A stretch of 64,000 nt of DNA from Adiantum capillus-veneris (GCA_014529385.2 CM043966.1:89972587-90036586); one strand, 5' to 3'. Counted from the first letter of the stretch, positions 11,491 to 22,904 are shown. Made by a program: numbers and translations. The notes: generated by a model from the sequence alone, not told the origin.

Positions 11491-12685
11491 TCACTAGACC
11501 AAATGAGAGACATATTGCTAAATTTAAGCCTGATTTGAATGCTACTTTCAAGATGAAAGATTTGGGGCTGTTGCATCATTATTTGGGAATACAGTTTAAG
11601 CAGTGTGATGGTGGTATTTCCTTGTAATAGAAAAGTTACATAGAGACATTGCGACTTGAGGATTGCAAACCTATTGCCACTCCCATGGAAACAGGTTTGA
11701 AGTTGAGTCTACATGATGTTGGTGATCTTGCTGATGTCACTCTTTACCAAACTGCTACTGGCTACCTCATTTATGTATGCAACACGAGGCCAAATATTTA
11801 GTTTGCAGTCTCACACGTCAACAGATTTATGCATAGACCAGGGTTTAAGCATTGGAAGGTTGTCAAGAGGATTTTTCACTACCTTAGTGGCAGTTTACAT
11901 CTTGGCTTGTTTTATCCCAAGGGGGGATCATTGCCACCAGACTTACATGCTTTTTTGGACTCAGATTGGGCTGGTTGTTTTGACACGCGAGTGTCCACAA
12001 GTGGTTGAGCATGGTTGAGCAAGAAGAAACTTACCGTGGCCACTTCAAGTTGTGAGGCTGAGTAGAGGGTAGTCTTCACAGCTACGGTTGAGTGTGTATG
12101 GCTCAGACGCCTTATGGCTGAATGGGGGTGTTGGACAGGACACTGCCAACACTATCTACACTGACAGTCAGAGCGCATTGGCAGTTGCAAGGAACCCAAT
12201 TTTTCATGCTCGCACAAAGCACATTGAGGTGCACTACCACTGTGTCAGGGAGAGGCTCTCAGCAGGAGAGATCAGCTTGGCTTATGTGCCAACACAAGAC
12301 AACCTTGCAGATCTTTTCACAAAGGCATTGTCTCATGAGAAGCTCAAAGCTTTTCGGAAAGCTTTGGGCTTACTCCCCTTTGTGGACTGATCATGTCATC
12401 AGGGAATGGCTCTTCCCTTTACTCATGTGCCAGCTCTCGTTCACCGCATCACTCTAGGGGGGATTTGTTACCATATACATGTGGTAGCGATGTGTGTGAA
12501 CACACTAGGACCATCGGGGCATTTTTTCCCTCTTTAGGAGGTTTTCCCCCCCGTCAATTGTATATACGCCCATTCATTCTAGGGCTATCTGTCTTTCCAT
12601 TGCACACTAAGTATCAGTTGTGTGCCTTGAGCTTCCTTCGTCTTGTCCAAGCTGTGTGAGTTTCTCTGCAACCCTAATTCCAACA
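11491..12685 (+). mobile_element. 5'-truncated copia copy (same family as 30399-35575)
   Basis: From TCACTAGACC at 11491 this copy follows the 3' third of the complete element: end of RT, RNase H and 3' LTR (12466-12685). Small deletions relative to the complete copy, such as the loss of about 30 bases near 12005, and several stops make it non-coding. The last part (about 12100-12390) still reads IYTDSQSALAVARN and RTKHIEVHYH, the RNase H catalytic Asp and His regions. It ends in the CAACA LTR terminus at 12685. No 5' half or 5' LTR is present, so it is a truncated copy, not a solo LTR. Confidence 0.9.
12466..12685 (+). repeat. 3' LTR of the truncated copia copy
   Basis: Begins TGTTACCATATACATGTGG and ends TTCCAACA, matching both LTRs of the element at 30399-35575 except for scattered substitutions and a few small deletions. 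It is preceded by a GGGGGGATT polypurine tract. The stretch 12686-13020 after it has no gene that I can recognise. Confidence 0.9.
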
Positions 12686-13095
12686 AAAGCTTCTCAAGGA
12701 CACTGGATTCTGGTTTGCAGAAGATCTCACACCTACCCAACTCAAACACAAGAAAGAAGAACTTGAAAAAGTATGTAAAGCAGGGGCATTAGGGAAATGG
12801 CAGTGTATCAAGGAGGTAAGGCCATTAACGAGGAGTTTTGAACTCCCAAGCTTGCTTCCCTCTCACCTGCCCCCTCTTAAAATTTGCTTTTTTCTTCTCT
12901 TTTATTAACCCCTCGTTGTACCCTCAGTCCTTAATTGAGATGTATGTTATAATCCAACTAGAAGGAACCTATTGTAATGTTTTGTTTTCGGTCCCATAGG
13001 TCATATTTGACCTCCGTGGATGATTATTCAATCTATCCATCTATCTATCTATCTCTATGTCTCTCTTGCTATATTTATATATATATATATATAGA

Positions 13096-13207
<112 letters not shown>

Positions 13208-13601
13208 GGTAGTATAGGTATTCTGGTTATAATCAAATACAAAAAATCCCCACAAGAACCCCCCCTTCAACCCCATCACCCCCCCCCCCCCACTTTGATC
13301 TAGCTCGAAAATTGCTGGGTCACTTTAGTGATACTGCTCAAATTATGCCATTACCTTATAAAGACCATCGGACCCAACCCTTGAGTAATAAACCTAAAAT
13401 GTATAAATGTGTTTTCCTTGGCATGTCGAGCGTGATTAAATTCTCTGTCCTCATTACACCGAGAAGGCGGCTTCTTCTCCCTGGCTATGGATCTCCCCAT
13501 TCATGGGTATCTGCGTGTCGTTTGATGCTACCACACACTCACAAAGGAGGGCGGCTCGGCTCACTCATTACTCCCGCTTAAAGGACTGGTAGTCCACCCT
13601 C

Positions 13602-13610
13602 TATTTAAAT
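13602..13610 (+). promoter_or_regulatory. TATA-box-like motif in the left pseudo-LTR
   Basis: TATTTAAAT preceded by GTCCACCCTC and followed by a C-rich, CTCACTTAGCC-containing stretch that would hold the start site about 30 bases on. The same arrangement occurs at 19734-19742 in repeat B (TATTTAAAC), and the surrounding 60 bases are among the better conserved parts. A promoter in the repeat would drive the coding centre. This is inferred from motif and position only. Confidence 0.45.
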
Positions 13611-13766
13611 ACGTGAGGGCGCACCTCTGCCCCTCACTTAGCCAGTGATTGTTCTGTTGTGTTTTTCTGAGAGGATTTTTTGTCTGCTTCATAAATAGAG
13701 CTATGGAGCTCACCACTCAGGTGTCTCAAGTTTTTTTTCTACCCTAACTTTGCCTCGCTACCGGTT

Positions 13767-13955
13767 ATGTTGGAATTCTTTACAGTAAGCATTATTCTGC
13801 TATTTGTTAACACAGTAGGAAAAATGCTTTTCAAGACCATTGTGGTGGTTGTTTTATCTCAGGGATTTGCTGCTTGCATTCGTGATTGGTTTTTTCAATT
13901 GTCGATGACTGTGTTTTTTTACATTGTGTGTGTATGTATTGATCCTGAAAAATAG
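13767..13955 (+). CDS. Small hydrophobic ORF in left pseudo-LTR, doubtful
   Basis: ATG to TAG, 62 residues, two hydrophobic runs (FTVSIILLFVNTVG and TIVVVVLS) that could span a membrane. The partner in repeat B (19897-20085) has exactly the same length, start and stop. However, 13 of 62 residues differ, nearly as many as the base differences would give by chance, so I see no sign of selection on the protein. It may be a chance open frame in an old duplication. Confidence 0.25.
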   Translation: MLEFFTVSIILLFVNTVGKMLFKTIVVVVLSQGFAACIRDWFFQLSMTVFFYIVCVCIDPEK

Positions 13956-15201
13956 GTTATTATTGTACTCAGCATGGAATATGTTGTTAAAAATGGTTGG
14001 CATCTACAGCTTGATTTCATTCGAGGTCTAAAAAGGGTTTTTGTCCTATTGTCTTTTTTGGAAAAAAAACTGTGCACAACATGATTCAAACTATGGCTAT
14101 AAATTGTTGTAAGATCGTATGAGTACCATTGAAACTTGGGATTTTCAAAGCCTCTACAGGGTATTACCGTCTGCAGACATTAGCTAGTCCTGGCAAAACT
14201 GTTTTTTTGAAAAAAAAAAGGGGTTATTCTTGGCCTTTGGAGCATCTGGGGCGCTGAGTAGTTTGTAATACTGTGCATACTAAAATTCTGAGCAAAGGAT
14301 CATCATTTTACTTGGCAGTAAGCTGGGTATAACCCACCGATTTGGGTTTGCTAATGGTTTATGAAATGGTTCTCTGTTCACTTATTTGGAAGATAAGTAT
14401 ATGGCAGTTTGGCTTAACATTTGGATGGAAAGACACAAAGATTTGAAAGGGTTGTACCCCGGATAAGGATGGATTCCTACTACTAATATTGTTGCTGGTA
14501 TTAATGGATGGCATGTTGTCTACCGCTTTTGTGAGTTGGTAAAACCTTCCATATGGAGGGAATGTTAAATTGTTGTACCACAGTTTTCGTACCCATGTAC
14601 TAGTTTATGTTACTTTTATGGGAAGGAATATGATCCGTTACATTCTATGTAAGGACCTGTTCGTTATGATTTGAATTGTTCGCGACAATGCTTTACAGCA
14701 CTTGCATTCACAGTTTGTCCTTGTTTTTTTGGACGGGCTAGGCCTCTATCACTTGGCTAGCTATTAGTTTGTAACTGATAAGAATAGATTGCATTAGACT
14801 CCATTTGAAACATAAGGACAACATCAGTTCTATACTTAGAAGAAGATATTTATGCTTTTTTACTGATAGAACCTCACAGATAAATAATTCATGAAGTTTG
14901 TTTCTTAGGGGAATATACCACTCAGATTAAAATGGAAATCTGTCACATAGATTAGAAGTGGTAATTAAAATTATAAACAAAAAGGTTTTACTGTGGACCT
15001 AGCTTGTTAAAGAAAAAAAGTTTTGTAAGATGGACATGGATAACAATTGGTATGGTCCATTGATACCTGTAAAACACATCCAAGGCTAACTAAATTGTTG
15101 TCTTGTTTGGATGGATGTAGGTAAGGAGTCTATCTTATCTTGGAAGGTTTTTTTACTTTGGAAAGCTACCCTACTCTGGATGGAACACTCACTGTGACTT
15201 G

Positions 15202-15648
15202 GTAAGTTCTTTTACTTTCTGCATACTAAAAGGGGATATCTTTCCTACAAACATTGTACTTAAATGATTCTAAATACTGAGTTGTTTTTGTACATATCTA
15301 TTCTATGTTCCATTGCCAGCTGTCTTTTGAATGTAAAAATTGAATTATGTCTTATTATCTAAGATTTAATGGCTACACACACATCCTATACATAAGGTTT
15401 TTCTTTCCAAGAGAAACCGAGATGCTGGCTTTGGAAAATCTCTTCAAAATTGAGTTCTAAGTTGGACCCACAGTTTGTAATCCCTTGACCTGTTGAGTGG
15501 TGTTAGGTGGTCCCTTTTAGACTCTTTTTCTGGTTCCCTGCTCACGGCTACTATAGTCTTTGACTTTGCCGGTTGAAGGTTTGTAGGCCCGAAAATATTA
15601 CAATTATTGTTTTTAGCTCTATTTATGTTTACACTGTTCCCTTTTCAG
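15202..15648 (+). other. Candidate 5'-leader intron of the PLE-like element
   Basis: A strong donor (TTG|GTAAGTT at 15202) near the end of repeat A and a good acceptor (TTCCCTTTTCAG|GA at 15648) just before the first open frame define an intron-sized AT-rich segment. The donor is also kept in repeat B. Introns have been described in Penelope-type elements. No transcript evidence exists here. Confidence 0.35.
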
Positions 15649-17199
15649 GATTGTGTACCCTATAGAAAGACAGCTCGCATAAGCACTAATCACAACCCTG
15701 AGAATCATGCAAAGATTCTCGAACAGATTAAGCTTTACCTTAAGGATCGTAAACCAAAGAATTCCTTGGCAATTAGAACTAGACCATTCCTCTCTAGGAA
15801 GGCCAAAGATTGTATTACCTACTATGGCAAGTATAAGTGAACCTCACCTCACTGTTTTTGCAGACTCTTGCTCTCTCACAAGGATTGGAACTGACCTCGG
15901 AGCCCCTCTTAGTGGCTACCTCTCTTATTCTCAGATGTATTAGCAGCTTGGATGCTTCGCAACTAATTTATGATTCGGCTCTTACCTCTGATAAAAAAAT
16001 ATTTGTCTTACATATGCTGTCTTTTAATGATTGGATCAAGATTTTAGCAACTTTGGATAAAAACTCCATGGAAGGAGTAAATTTAATTTCCCTATACATT
16101 GCCCAACTTCCTCTATTATCCTCACAATATCAACAAGAGCTTGCTTTGTTCTCCTCCTCTGGTGCGGATCTGTCTAACTTTCTTAGGAAGTTATGTGGGT
16201 TTAATTCCTCTTTTGTCTGTGCACTGGCCGCTCCTTCTATTCCAAAAACTGGTGGAATCTTCTGTCGGGATAGTGCAGCCCTTAAAGAAGTTAAGGAATT
16301 TCAGAGTAATCTTTGCTCCCTCAATGACTCAAATCTCCTAGAGATGGTGCCTAAAATCTCTAAAGTTTTTCCTGTCTAGCCCGTGACAAATTGAAATTGA
16401 ATCTCTCGGGGTTGACCATCATCTTTGGGTCCTGCCCAACAAAGCTTTCTTAGCTCCTATTTTGAGTGAGACCTGGGTTTACCTTGCCAACCTCCTTGCC
16501 TCTACTGTAGAAGATTGCAGACTCAATATTCTTAAAGAAGGGCAATTCTTGGACAAAGGTGAGATCATCAAAGCACCCTTCAATCTCAATCTCATCGACC
16601 ACTCCAAGTGCCCCTCAAATACAGTCTTGTACATCCGTACCAAAGGAAACATGGAATTCGCCAATAGTAACCCTAATTTTTACATTGAGTCTATCTGGAA
16701 TGTCTTTCGTCCTTATGTGAAATATGCCTGTAGATTTCTTGACCCTAAAGCCTCTTGTGAATCCAACATCATGTGGTTTGATCATACCATCTGGTTTATT
16801 CTCAACCATTTGGACTTACTTTTCCCGGAGAAACCTATGGATTTTCATCTCTCCCTCATTTGCTCTTGGTTAGGTGGCCAAGCTAAGCAAATTCACAGAT
16901 TGCCTTCAATATTTTTCGAACTTACGCTTGATATCTTGAAGGAGTTAAAAGCTGATGAACCTGGCATTTACTTAACTACTTATGCTAACTTTGAAGGTGT
17001 TAAGCTCATCACTAATCTTCTTAAACCTTGTATTGATGAGGATGACTCCCCTGCTCTCAAAAGGGCTAACTCTTTGATCACCCCCAACTCCTTCACTTCC
17101 TTCCTAACACCTAGTTCATCCTCTAACCGAGAAAGAGTTCATAGCTTTACAAGAGGAAGAGGAAGGTCTCCCCCCATCAGGAACTTCCATGAATTTTAG
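15649..17199 (+). pseudogene. Upstream ORF of the PLE-like element, family unknown, frameshifted
   Basis: Coding-like sequence runs through three frame segments: 15649-15840 (basic, K/R-rich), 15841-16379, and 16387-17199, with frame changes near 15837 and 16380. No ATG supports the middle or last piece as a separate start. The last piece has several Trp and aromatic residues, a GIYLTTY stretch that is not a GIY-YIG domain, and a C-terminal tail rich in Ser then Arg (RERVHSFTRGRGRSPP), a plausible nucleic-acid-binding tail. It ends at a TAG at 17197, after which the same frame stays open into the CxC linker. It could be an ORF1 or the N-terminal part of one polyprotein. I recognise no domain. 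Confidence 0.5.
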
Positions 17200-17202
17200 A
17201 CC

Positions 17203-17815
17203 TTGGTTATATTGCAGGTTGCTACAAGCCCTTGCGGACGAAGAACTCTCAACAAAGTGGATCCAGATAATGGTTTCATCTACATACACTGTCTCTTTCA
17301 CAATGTACTCCTCGATTGGATTCAACCAAAAAATATTTTTTGTAAGTGCTTTGATCTATTTTTTGGTAATCACAAATTTCTCGACAATATACTCATAGGA
17401 TGGAAATATCATCATCCCGTAAAAAGGTTGATCTATAATAATGAATTTCTTCGGTAGGATTCTGTCCCTCATTGTACACGTTTTTAGTTTACCACTTTTT
17501 GCAAAATTTTTGAAGCTTTTGGTAACCATGTTTGCACTTGTGATCTTAGCATTATTGAAAATACTAAAATAAGTAGAATTTTGGCCAAAGGGCTCAATCA
17601 TATACCTAACTTTCCCAAAAACCCATACCTTGCCTTATCAGCTATACTAAGCTGTCTCACTGACCTTGTCAGTGCTCTCCGACTGGAGATGACAGTCTTA
17701 CTAGACTTAAGGGAAGTTGTGAAGGAATGCTTCCTTCATGAAATTTCACAACTTTCTAGTAAATGGTTATCATCTGATTTGGCTTACTTCTCAGCTAACT
17801 CTTGACTTTCAAAAG
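17203..17815 (+). pseudogene. CxC linker region upstream of the RT, broken
   Basis: In the same frame as the preceding ORF, with stops at 17455 and about 17494, the reading contains HVCTCDLSIIENTKISRILA (Cys codons at 17533 and 17539), then KGLNHIPNF. A short domain with a CxC motif ahead of the RT is a reported hallmark of PLEs with an N-terminal endonuclease. The DL-x-II-x-N-x-K and KG words also fit that region of Penelope-like proteins as I remember them. The frame ends near 17808, and the RT continues one base over, so a frameshift lies between about 17790 and 17815. Confidence 0.6.
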
Positions 17816-19084
17816 ATCTCTGATAAATGGCTTGTTGTTGGGCTTGACAAAAGCTCTAACTATCCCACTATCGTTTGCAAATACCTGGTTTGGAAGGCCT
17901 CTCATAATCGAGTATCTGGTAAGGAATTCTGTCATATTAATGCTACACCTCAAACTGTTTCCAATAAAATTGCTAAACACTTGGGGCTTCTAGGCTACTC
18001 TGTGCTGAACACTAAGCTACCAGTGCTTTTTCCCACTTATAAAGTTCATAAGCATAAGTTCATGTGGATATCTGATGTCTGCAATTGTATTTTTACTGAT
18101 ATCACCAAGGATATTACTTTTTGCCTTGACCTTATTCTATTTGAATTTGAGCTTATTTGTGCCACTAAACAGAAAATCTACCAGGACTTCTTACATGTTC
18201 AGTATAATCCCTTCTGTCTCACAAAAAACTCTACAGAGGTCTCGCTTAACCTTCCTCAGCTGATCTTCCACATCTTTACTACTGACATCACACAATGTTA
18301 CGAAAATATTCCCCTTGATGGGGATCTTGGCCTTAAGACTGTTCTTGCCAAGGTGATTAAATTGGATTTCTCCAATGCTAGAAAGAAGAAGTTTTTCTAC
18401 ATCTCTCTTTCCAAAAAACCTAGGTGGATTCACTTATCTCACTCCGTACACTCCCTACACTTTAATGAAGCTAAACTTTGCTCCTACATCTCCTGGCTGC
18501 TGAATAACTGCACTATAGTTTTAGGTGGTCTTTGCTTTAACCAATGCCTAGGCATCCCCATGGGATTTTCATGCTCTCCACTTATGTGTAATATTTACCT
18601 TGATTTCTTTGAATATAAGTGGTGTCTCAAGACCATGGAATCTTACAAGAATAAGCTTCCACAGTTCAAACATACTTATAGATACATGGATGACCTACTT
18701 AGTGTCAACAATAGAGACTTTCCCAAGGAAATTTGTCTGATTTACCCTCACTGCCTAAAAATTGAACCTTCCTCTCTCCATGAGATCGTCACACCCAATG
18801 GGGCTTTCTACACATCTCTCCAATTTCTTAACCTCTCGATTTCCCTTCATACCCCATCTGTTGGTGGGTATGATCTAAGGTTTGTTTGGAAAAGGGATCT
18901 CTTGAAACTGCCACTTATAGAATTCATAAAAAAGAATGGAAATAGGCCGTACAAGGCTGCTATTAGCTCTTGTAGCTGCCTACTACACTTAATTTGCTAT
19001 TCTTCCTCTAATTCTTCTCTTGCCTGGGAGGAGGTCTTTTTGCTAATTAAAAATTATTGCCTTAACGGGTTTAATAGAAATTAG
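17738..19084 (+). pseudogene. Penelope-like reverse transcriptase core
   Basis: Open from about 17800 to the TAG at 19082; the ATG at 17738 lies before the likely frameshift and is probably not a real start. Blocks in order: LDKSSNYPTIVCKYLV near the start; LPVLFPTYKVHKHK (about 18016-18056, finger motif 1/2); TTDITQCYENIP with the first catalytic Asp at 18284; LGIPMGFSCSPLMCNIYLDF (motif B, from 18548); YRYMDDLLSVNN with YMDD at 18683-18694; then LQFLNLSISLH (motif D/E region). All three catalytic Asp are present. RT would copy element RNA onto a nicked target. No GIY-YIG domain follows. LTR and LINE RTs fit less well in the HK and GIPMG blocks. Confidence 0.75.
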
Positions 19085-19169
19085 ATCTGTAACACTATCA
19101 TACAAGCTCTCACCCAACATAACTGGCCTGGGTTACACTTTAAACAAGAGAATCTCATTTCTCTTATTA

Positions 19170-19218
19170 GGTAGTAGGCCCATACACAATGGGCCTACTA
19201 CCGACCCATTGTGTATGG
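19170..19218 (+). other. Two mutually exclusive hairpins after the RT stop
   Basis: GGTAGTAGGCCCA (19170-19182) pairs perfectly with TGGGCCTACTACC (19190-19202) over a 7-base loop. CCATACACAATGGG (19180-19193) pairs perfectly with CCCATTGTGTATGG (19205-19218). The two stems overlap and cannot form together. They start 85 bases after the RT stop and end about 20 bases before the (CA)n tract. They are absent before the left (CA)n. A role as RNA recognition site for the RT, or as a terminal structure, is only a guess. Confidence 0.8.
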
Positions 19219-19235
19219 CGCCTGGGATAGGGCGG

Positions 19236-19237
<2 letters not shown>

Positions 19238-19315
<78 letters not shown>
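19238..19315. repeat. (CA)n between coding centre and repeat B
   Basis: Uninterrupted CA of about 78 bases, immediately before repeat B. Confidence 0.95.
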
Positions 19316-19318
<3 letters not shown>

Positions 19319-19733
19319 GGTACTATAGGTATTCTGGTTATAATTAAATACAAACCATCCCCACAAAACCCCCCCCCTTCAACCCCATCACCACCACAAC
19401 CCCCCCCCCCCCCCCCCCCCCCCACTTTGATCTAGCCCGGAAATTGATGGGTCACTTTAGTGATACTGCTCCAATTATGCCATTACCTTATAAAAAAAAT
19501 GGGACCCAGCCCTTGAGTAATAAAGCTAAAATGTATAAATGTGTTTTCCCTGGCGTGTCGAGCGTGATTAAATTCTCTGTCCTCATTACACCGAGAAGGC
19601 GGCCTCTTCTCCCTAGCTATGGATCTCCCCATTCATGGGTATCTGCGTGCCATTTGATGCTACCACACACTCACAAAGGAGGGCGGCTCGGCTCACTCAT
19701 TACTCCCACTCAGAGGACTGGCAGTCCACCCTC

Positions 19734-19742
19734 TATTTAAAC
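19734..19742 (+). promoter_or_regulatory. TATA-box-like motif in the right pseudo-LTR
   Basis: TATTTAAAC in the same context as the motif at 13602-13610. If active it would read out into the right flank. Confidence 0.4.
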
Positions 19743-19896
19743 AGGTGAGGTGCACCTCTGCCCCTCACTTAGCCAGTGATTGTTCTGTTGTGTTTTTCTG
19801 AGAGGATTTACCGCCTGCTTCACAAATAGAGCTATGGAGCTCACCACTCAGGTGTCTCAGGTTTTTTTCTACCCTAACTTTGCCTTGTTGCCGATT

Positions 19897-20085
19897 ATGT
19901 TGGAATTCTTTACAGTGACCATTATTCTGCTATTTGTTAACACGGTAGGAAAAATGCTTTTCAATAGCATTGTGGTGGTTGTTTTATCTCATGCATTTGA
20001 TGGTTGCATTCGTGATTCGTTTTTTCAACTATCGATGACTGCGTTTTTTTACACTGTGTGTGTATGTATTGCTCATGAACAATAG
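19897..20085 (+). CDS. Small hydrophobic ORF in right pseudo-LTR, doubtful
   Basis: 62-residue partner of the frame at 13767-13955, with the same start and stop positions. The frame can be extended upstream in this copy only through a non-ATG codon. Most differences from its partner change the residue, which argues against a functional protein. Confidence 0.25.
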   Translation: MLEFFTVTIILLFVNTVGKMLFNSIVVVVLSHAFDGCIRDSFFQLSMTAFFYTVCVCIAHEQ

Positions 20086-21508
20086 GTTATTATTGTACTC
20101 AGCATGGAATATGTTGTTAAAATGGGTGGCATCTACTGTTTGATTTCATTCGAGGTGTAAAAAGGGTTTTTGTCCTACTGTCTTTTTTGGAAGAAAAAAC
20201 TATGCGTAGCATGATTCAAACTATGGCTATAAATTGTTGTAAGATCGTATAAGTACCATTGAAACTTGGGATTTTCAAAGCCTCTGCAGGGTATTACCGT
20301 CTGCAGACATTAGTTAGTCCCGACAAAACTGGGTTTTTTTTCAAAAAAATGGGGTTATTCTTGGCATTTGGAGCATCTGAGCTGGGTACTTTGTAATATT
20401 GTGCATACTAAAATCTTGAGTAAAGCATTATCATTTATACTTGGCAGTAAGCTGGGTATAACCCACATATTTGGGTTTGCTAATGGTTTATGAAATGGTT
20501 CTCTGTTCACTTATTTGGAAGGTAAGTATACAACAGTTTGGCTTAACATTTGGATGGAAAGAAACCGAGCAGAGCTTTGAAAGGGTTGTACCCCGGATAA
20601 GGATGGATTCCTACTACTGATATTGTCGCTGGTATTAATGGATGGCATGTTGTCTACCTCTTTTGTGACTTGGTAAAACCTTCCATATGGAGGGAATGTT
20701 AAACTGTTGTACCACAATTTTCGTACCCATGTACTAGTTTATGTTGCTTTTATCTGAAGGAATATGATCCGTTACATTCTATGTAAGGACCTAATCGTTA
20801 TGATTTGAATTGTTTGTGACAATGCTTTAGAGCATTTGCATTCACAGTTTGTCCTTGTTTTTTTGCACGGGCTAGGCCTCTATCACTTGGCTAGCTATAA
20901 GTTTGTAACTTATAAGAATATATTGCATTAGACTACATTTGAAACATAAAAACAACATCAGTTCTATACTTAGAAGAAGATATTTATGGTTGTTTACTGA
21001 TAGAACCTCACAGATAAATAACTCACGAAGTTTTTTTTTTAGGGGAATATACCACTGGGATTAGAAGGGAAACCCTGTCACTTAGATTAGAAGTGGTAAT
21101 TAAACTTATAAAGAAAAAGGTTTTACTGTGGACCTAGCTTGTTAAAGAAAAAAAGTTTTGTAAGATTGACATGGATAACAATTAATATGGTCCATTGATA
21201 CCTGTAAAACACATCCAAGGCTAACTGAATTGTTGTCTTGTTTGGATGGATGCAGGTAAGGAGTCTATCTTATCTTGGAAGGTTTTTTTACTTTGTCAAG
21301 CTACCCTACTCTGGATGGAACACTCACTGATGACTTGGTAAGTTCTTTTACTTTCTGCATACTGAAAGGGAATCTCTTTCCTACAAACATTGTACTTAAA
21401 TGATTCTAAATATTGAGTTGTTTTTGTACATATATATTCCTTGTTCCATTGCCAGCTGTCTTTTGAATGTAAAAATTCAATTATGTCCTATTATCTAAGA
21501 TTTAACAG

Positions 21509-21510
<2 letters not shown>

Positions 21511-21562
<52 letters not shown>
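21511..21562. repeat. (CA)n at the right edge of the PLE-like element
   Basis: 26 AC units, followed at 21563 by the dispersed repeat TAGCATGGACAATCC also present at 4631. The flank from 21600 to 22880 has no recognisable gene; the minus-strand frames there (up to 94 codons) match nothing I know. Confidence 0.95.
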
Positions 21563-21565
<3 letters not shown>

Positions 21566-22904
21566 CATGGACAATCCTCAAGCTACCTAAACTAGATGTT
21601 TTAGTGCAAGAAATCATAGAGGTCAAGGTAGATGAGTTGCTAAGTTTGTCTATGCTACCCAAAATACAATAATCTATACTAATCTATAATGGAGCATTAT
21701 TTTCAGGAAGCCAGTCCGACTTGAACCTGGTTGCTTGCAGCTTCCCACGAGTATGTAGCACAAAGCGAGGAGCCCAATCAATGAAGTTAGAAACTTTCCA
21801 CTTGGTAAGATTGAAGCTAGAGGATTGCTGATTAGCAAGGCCCTTGCTATGATGGTGCCAATGATAAGGCCATTTACACATCGCCCGTTTCCATTCGAGC
21901 ACATCAAGGCTTCGCGATAGCTCTCAAAGATGTGACAGACATTAGCATCCCCTCTCACAATTTGTGCCTGATGCTATGAACTGTGGGCATGCAGACTGAT
22001 GATGTGTGCTATGTGATGTACATGGATCACATCCGAGGCGGTATTCTAGCCACACTATGTTCAAGTGGTGTCGGCCTTTCTTGGTTCCACCATAGCGTGC
22101 ATCACCATCGGCTCATCTTGCATGGGAAACACCGCATTCGTGTTGGACTTTGAGAGCAAGTGGTCATGGATATTGGCTTGAGCTAACATGTAGTGAACAA
22201 GCGTGATGTGGTGCCCTGCATGCCAAACCTGTTGACATACCCGATCTTTGCCTCGGCCTACAAGCATGTAGGTTAGTCATTTACTTGTATGAGGACACAC
22301 TTGGCCAAATGTCGTCTCGCCTAGAAGACTGCCATCCTAGCAAACTCAACTTGGGCTCCTCCAACCATAAGACACCTTCTTATAGAGCCTTCACTAGTGT
22401 GGTACTTTAAGGTGTGGGTAGATAATTCTAGGCATTCTATAGCAATCATGGACAAATAATTTTGACCATAGCAAAGTGTTCGTTAATGAGCCGCAAAGTG
22501 ACCCATTGGTAAGAGTGAGTGAGACCCACCATTGGCACAGGTCGCACGAGTACATGTAAATGCAAGGTTTGTTGAAAATAGATAGGGCATGTGCTCATGC
22601 ATGAGGAGTACATTGATAGCCTGGGTTGACAATGCTTTGCATCTCACTAACATTACTACTATTAGATTTATTTTGTAGTCTTAGCTTGTCATTCAAAATT
22701 GTTGGCATTCTAAAATAAAAACAATGTGAATCTAAACTCAAGTGGACCTTCTATACTACTCTATTATAAAGGAGGACATTTAGACTTGCCAAGTGGATTA
22801 TGAAGAGGGAACGCGAAGACAGTGAGCGGGGGACCAACAGGAGGTAAAAAGGTGACAAGGGGGATCTGTCGGAGCCTCTAATGAGACATGAAAATTTGAC
22901 CTTT

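Larger units (their letters stand above)
19316..21519 (+). repeat. Right pseudo-LTR (repeat B)
   Basis: Direct copy of 13205-15383 with scattered substitutions and small indels, including a longer C-run near 19400. It ends in AACAGCTACACA and passes directly into the terminal (CA)n. It carries the same TATA-like motif (19734) and the same donor-like sites (GCAGGTAAGG near 21251). It may be the 3' part of the full-length unit or the 5' part of a second, truncated unit. The two readings cannot be separated here. Confidence 0.9.

Noticed and set aside
16921-16990. GIYLTTY as a GIY-YIG endonuclease
   Set aside because: No YIG partner, no conserved Arg, Glu or Asn spacing, and it sits late in the upstream ORF.
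21325-21375. CTGATGA followed by GAAA in the right pseudo-LTR, as in a hammerhead ribozyme of PLEs
   Set aside because: The left copy reads CACTGTGACT at the same place and lacks the core, the GAAA is also changed there, and no stem II can form.
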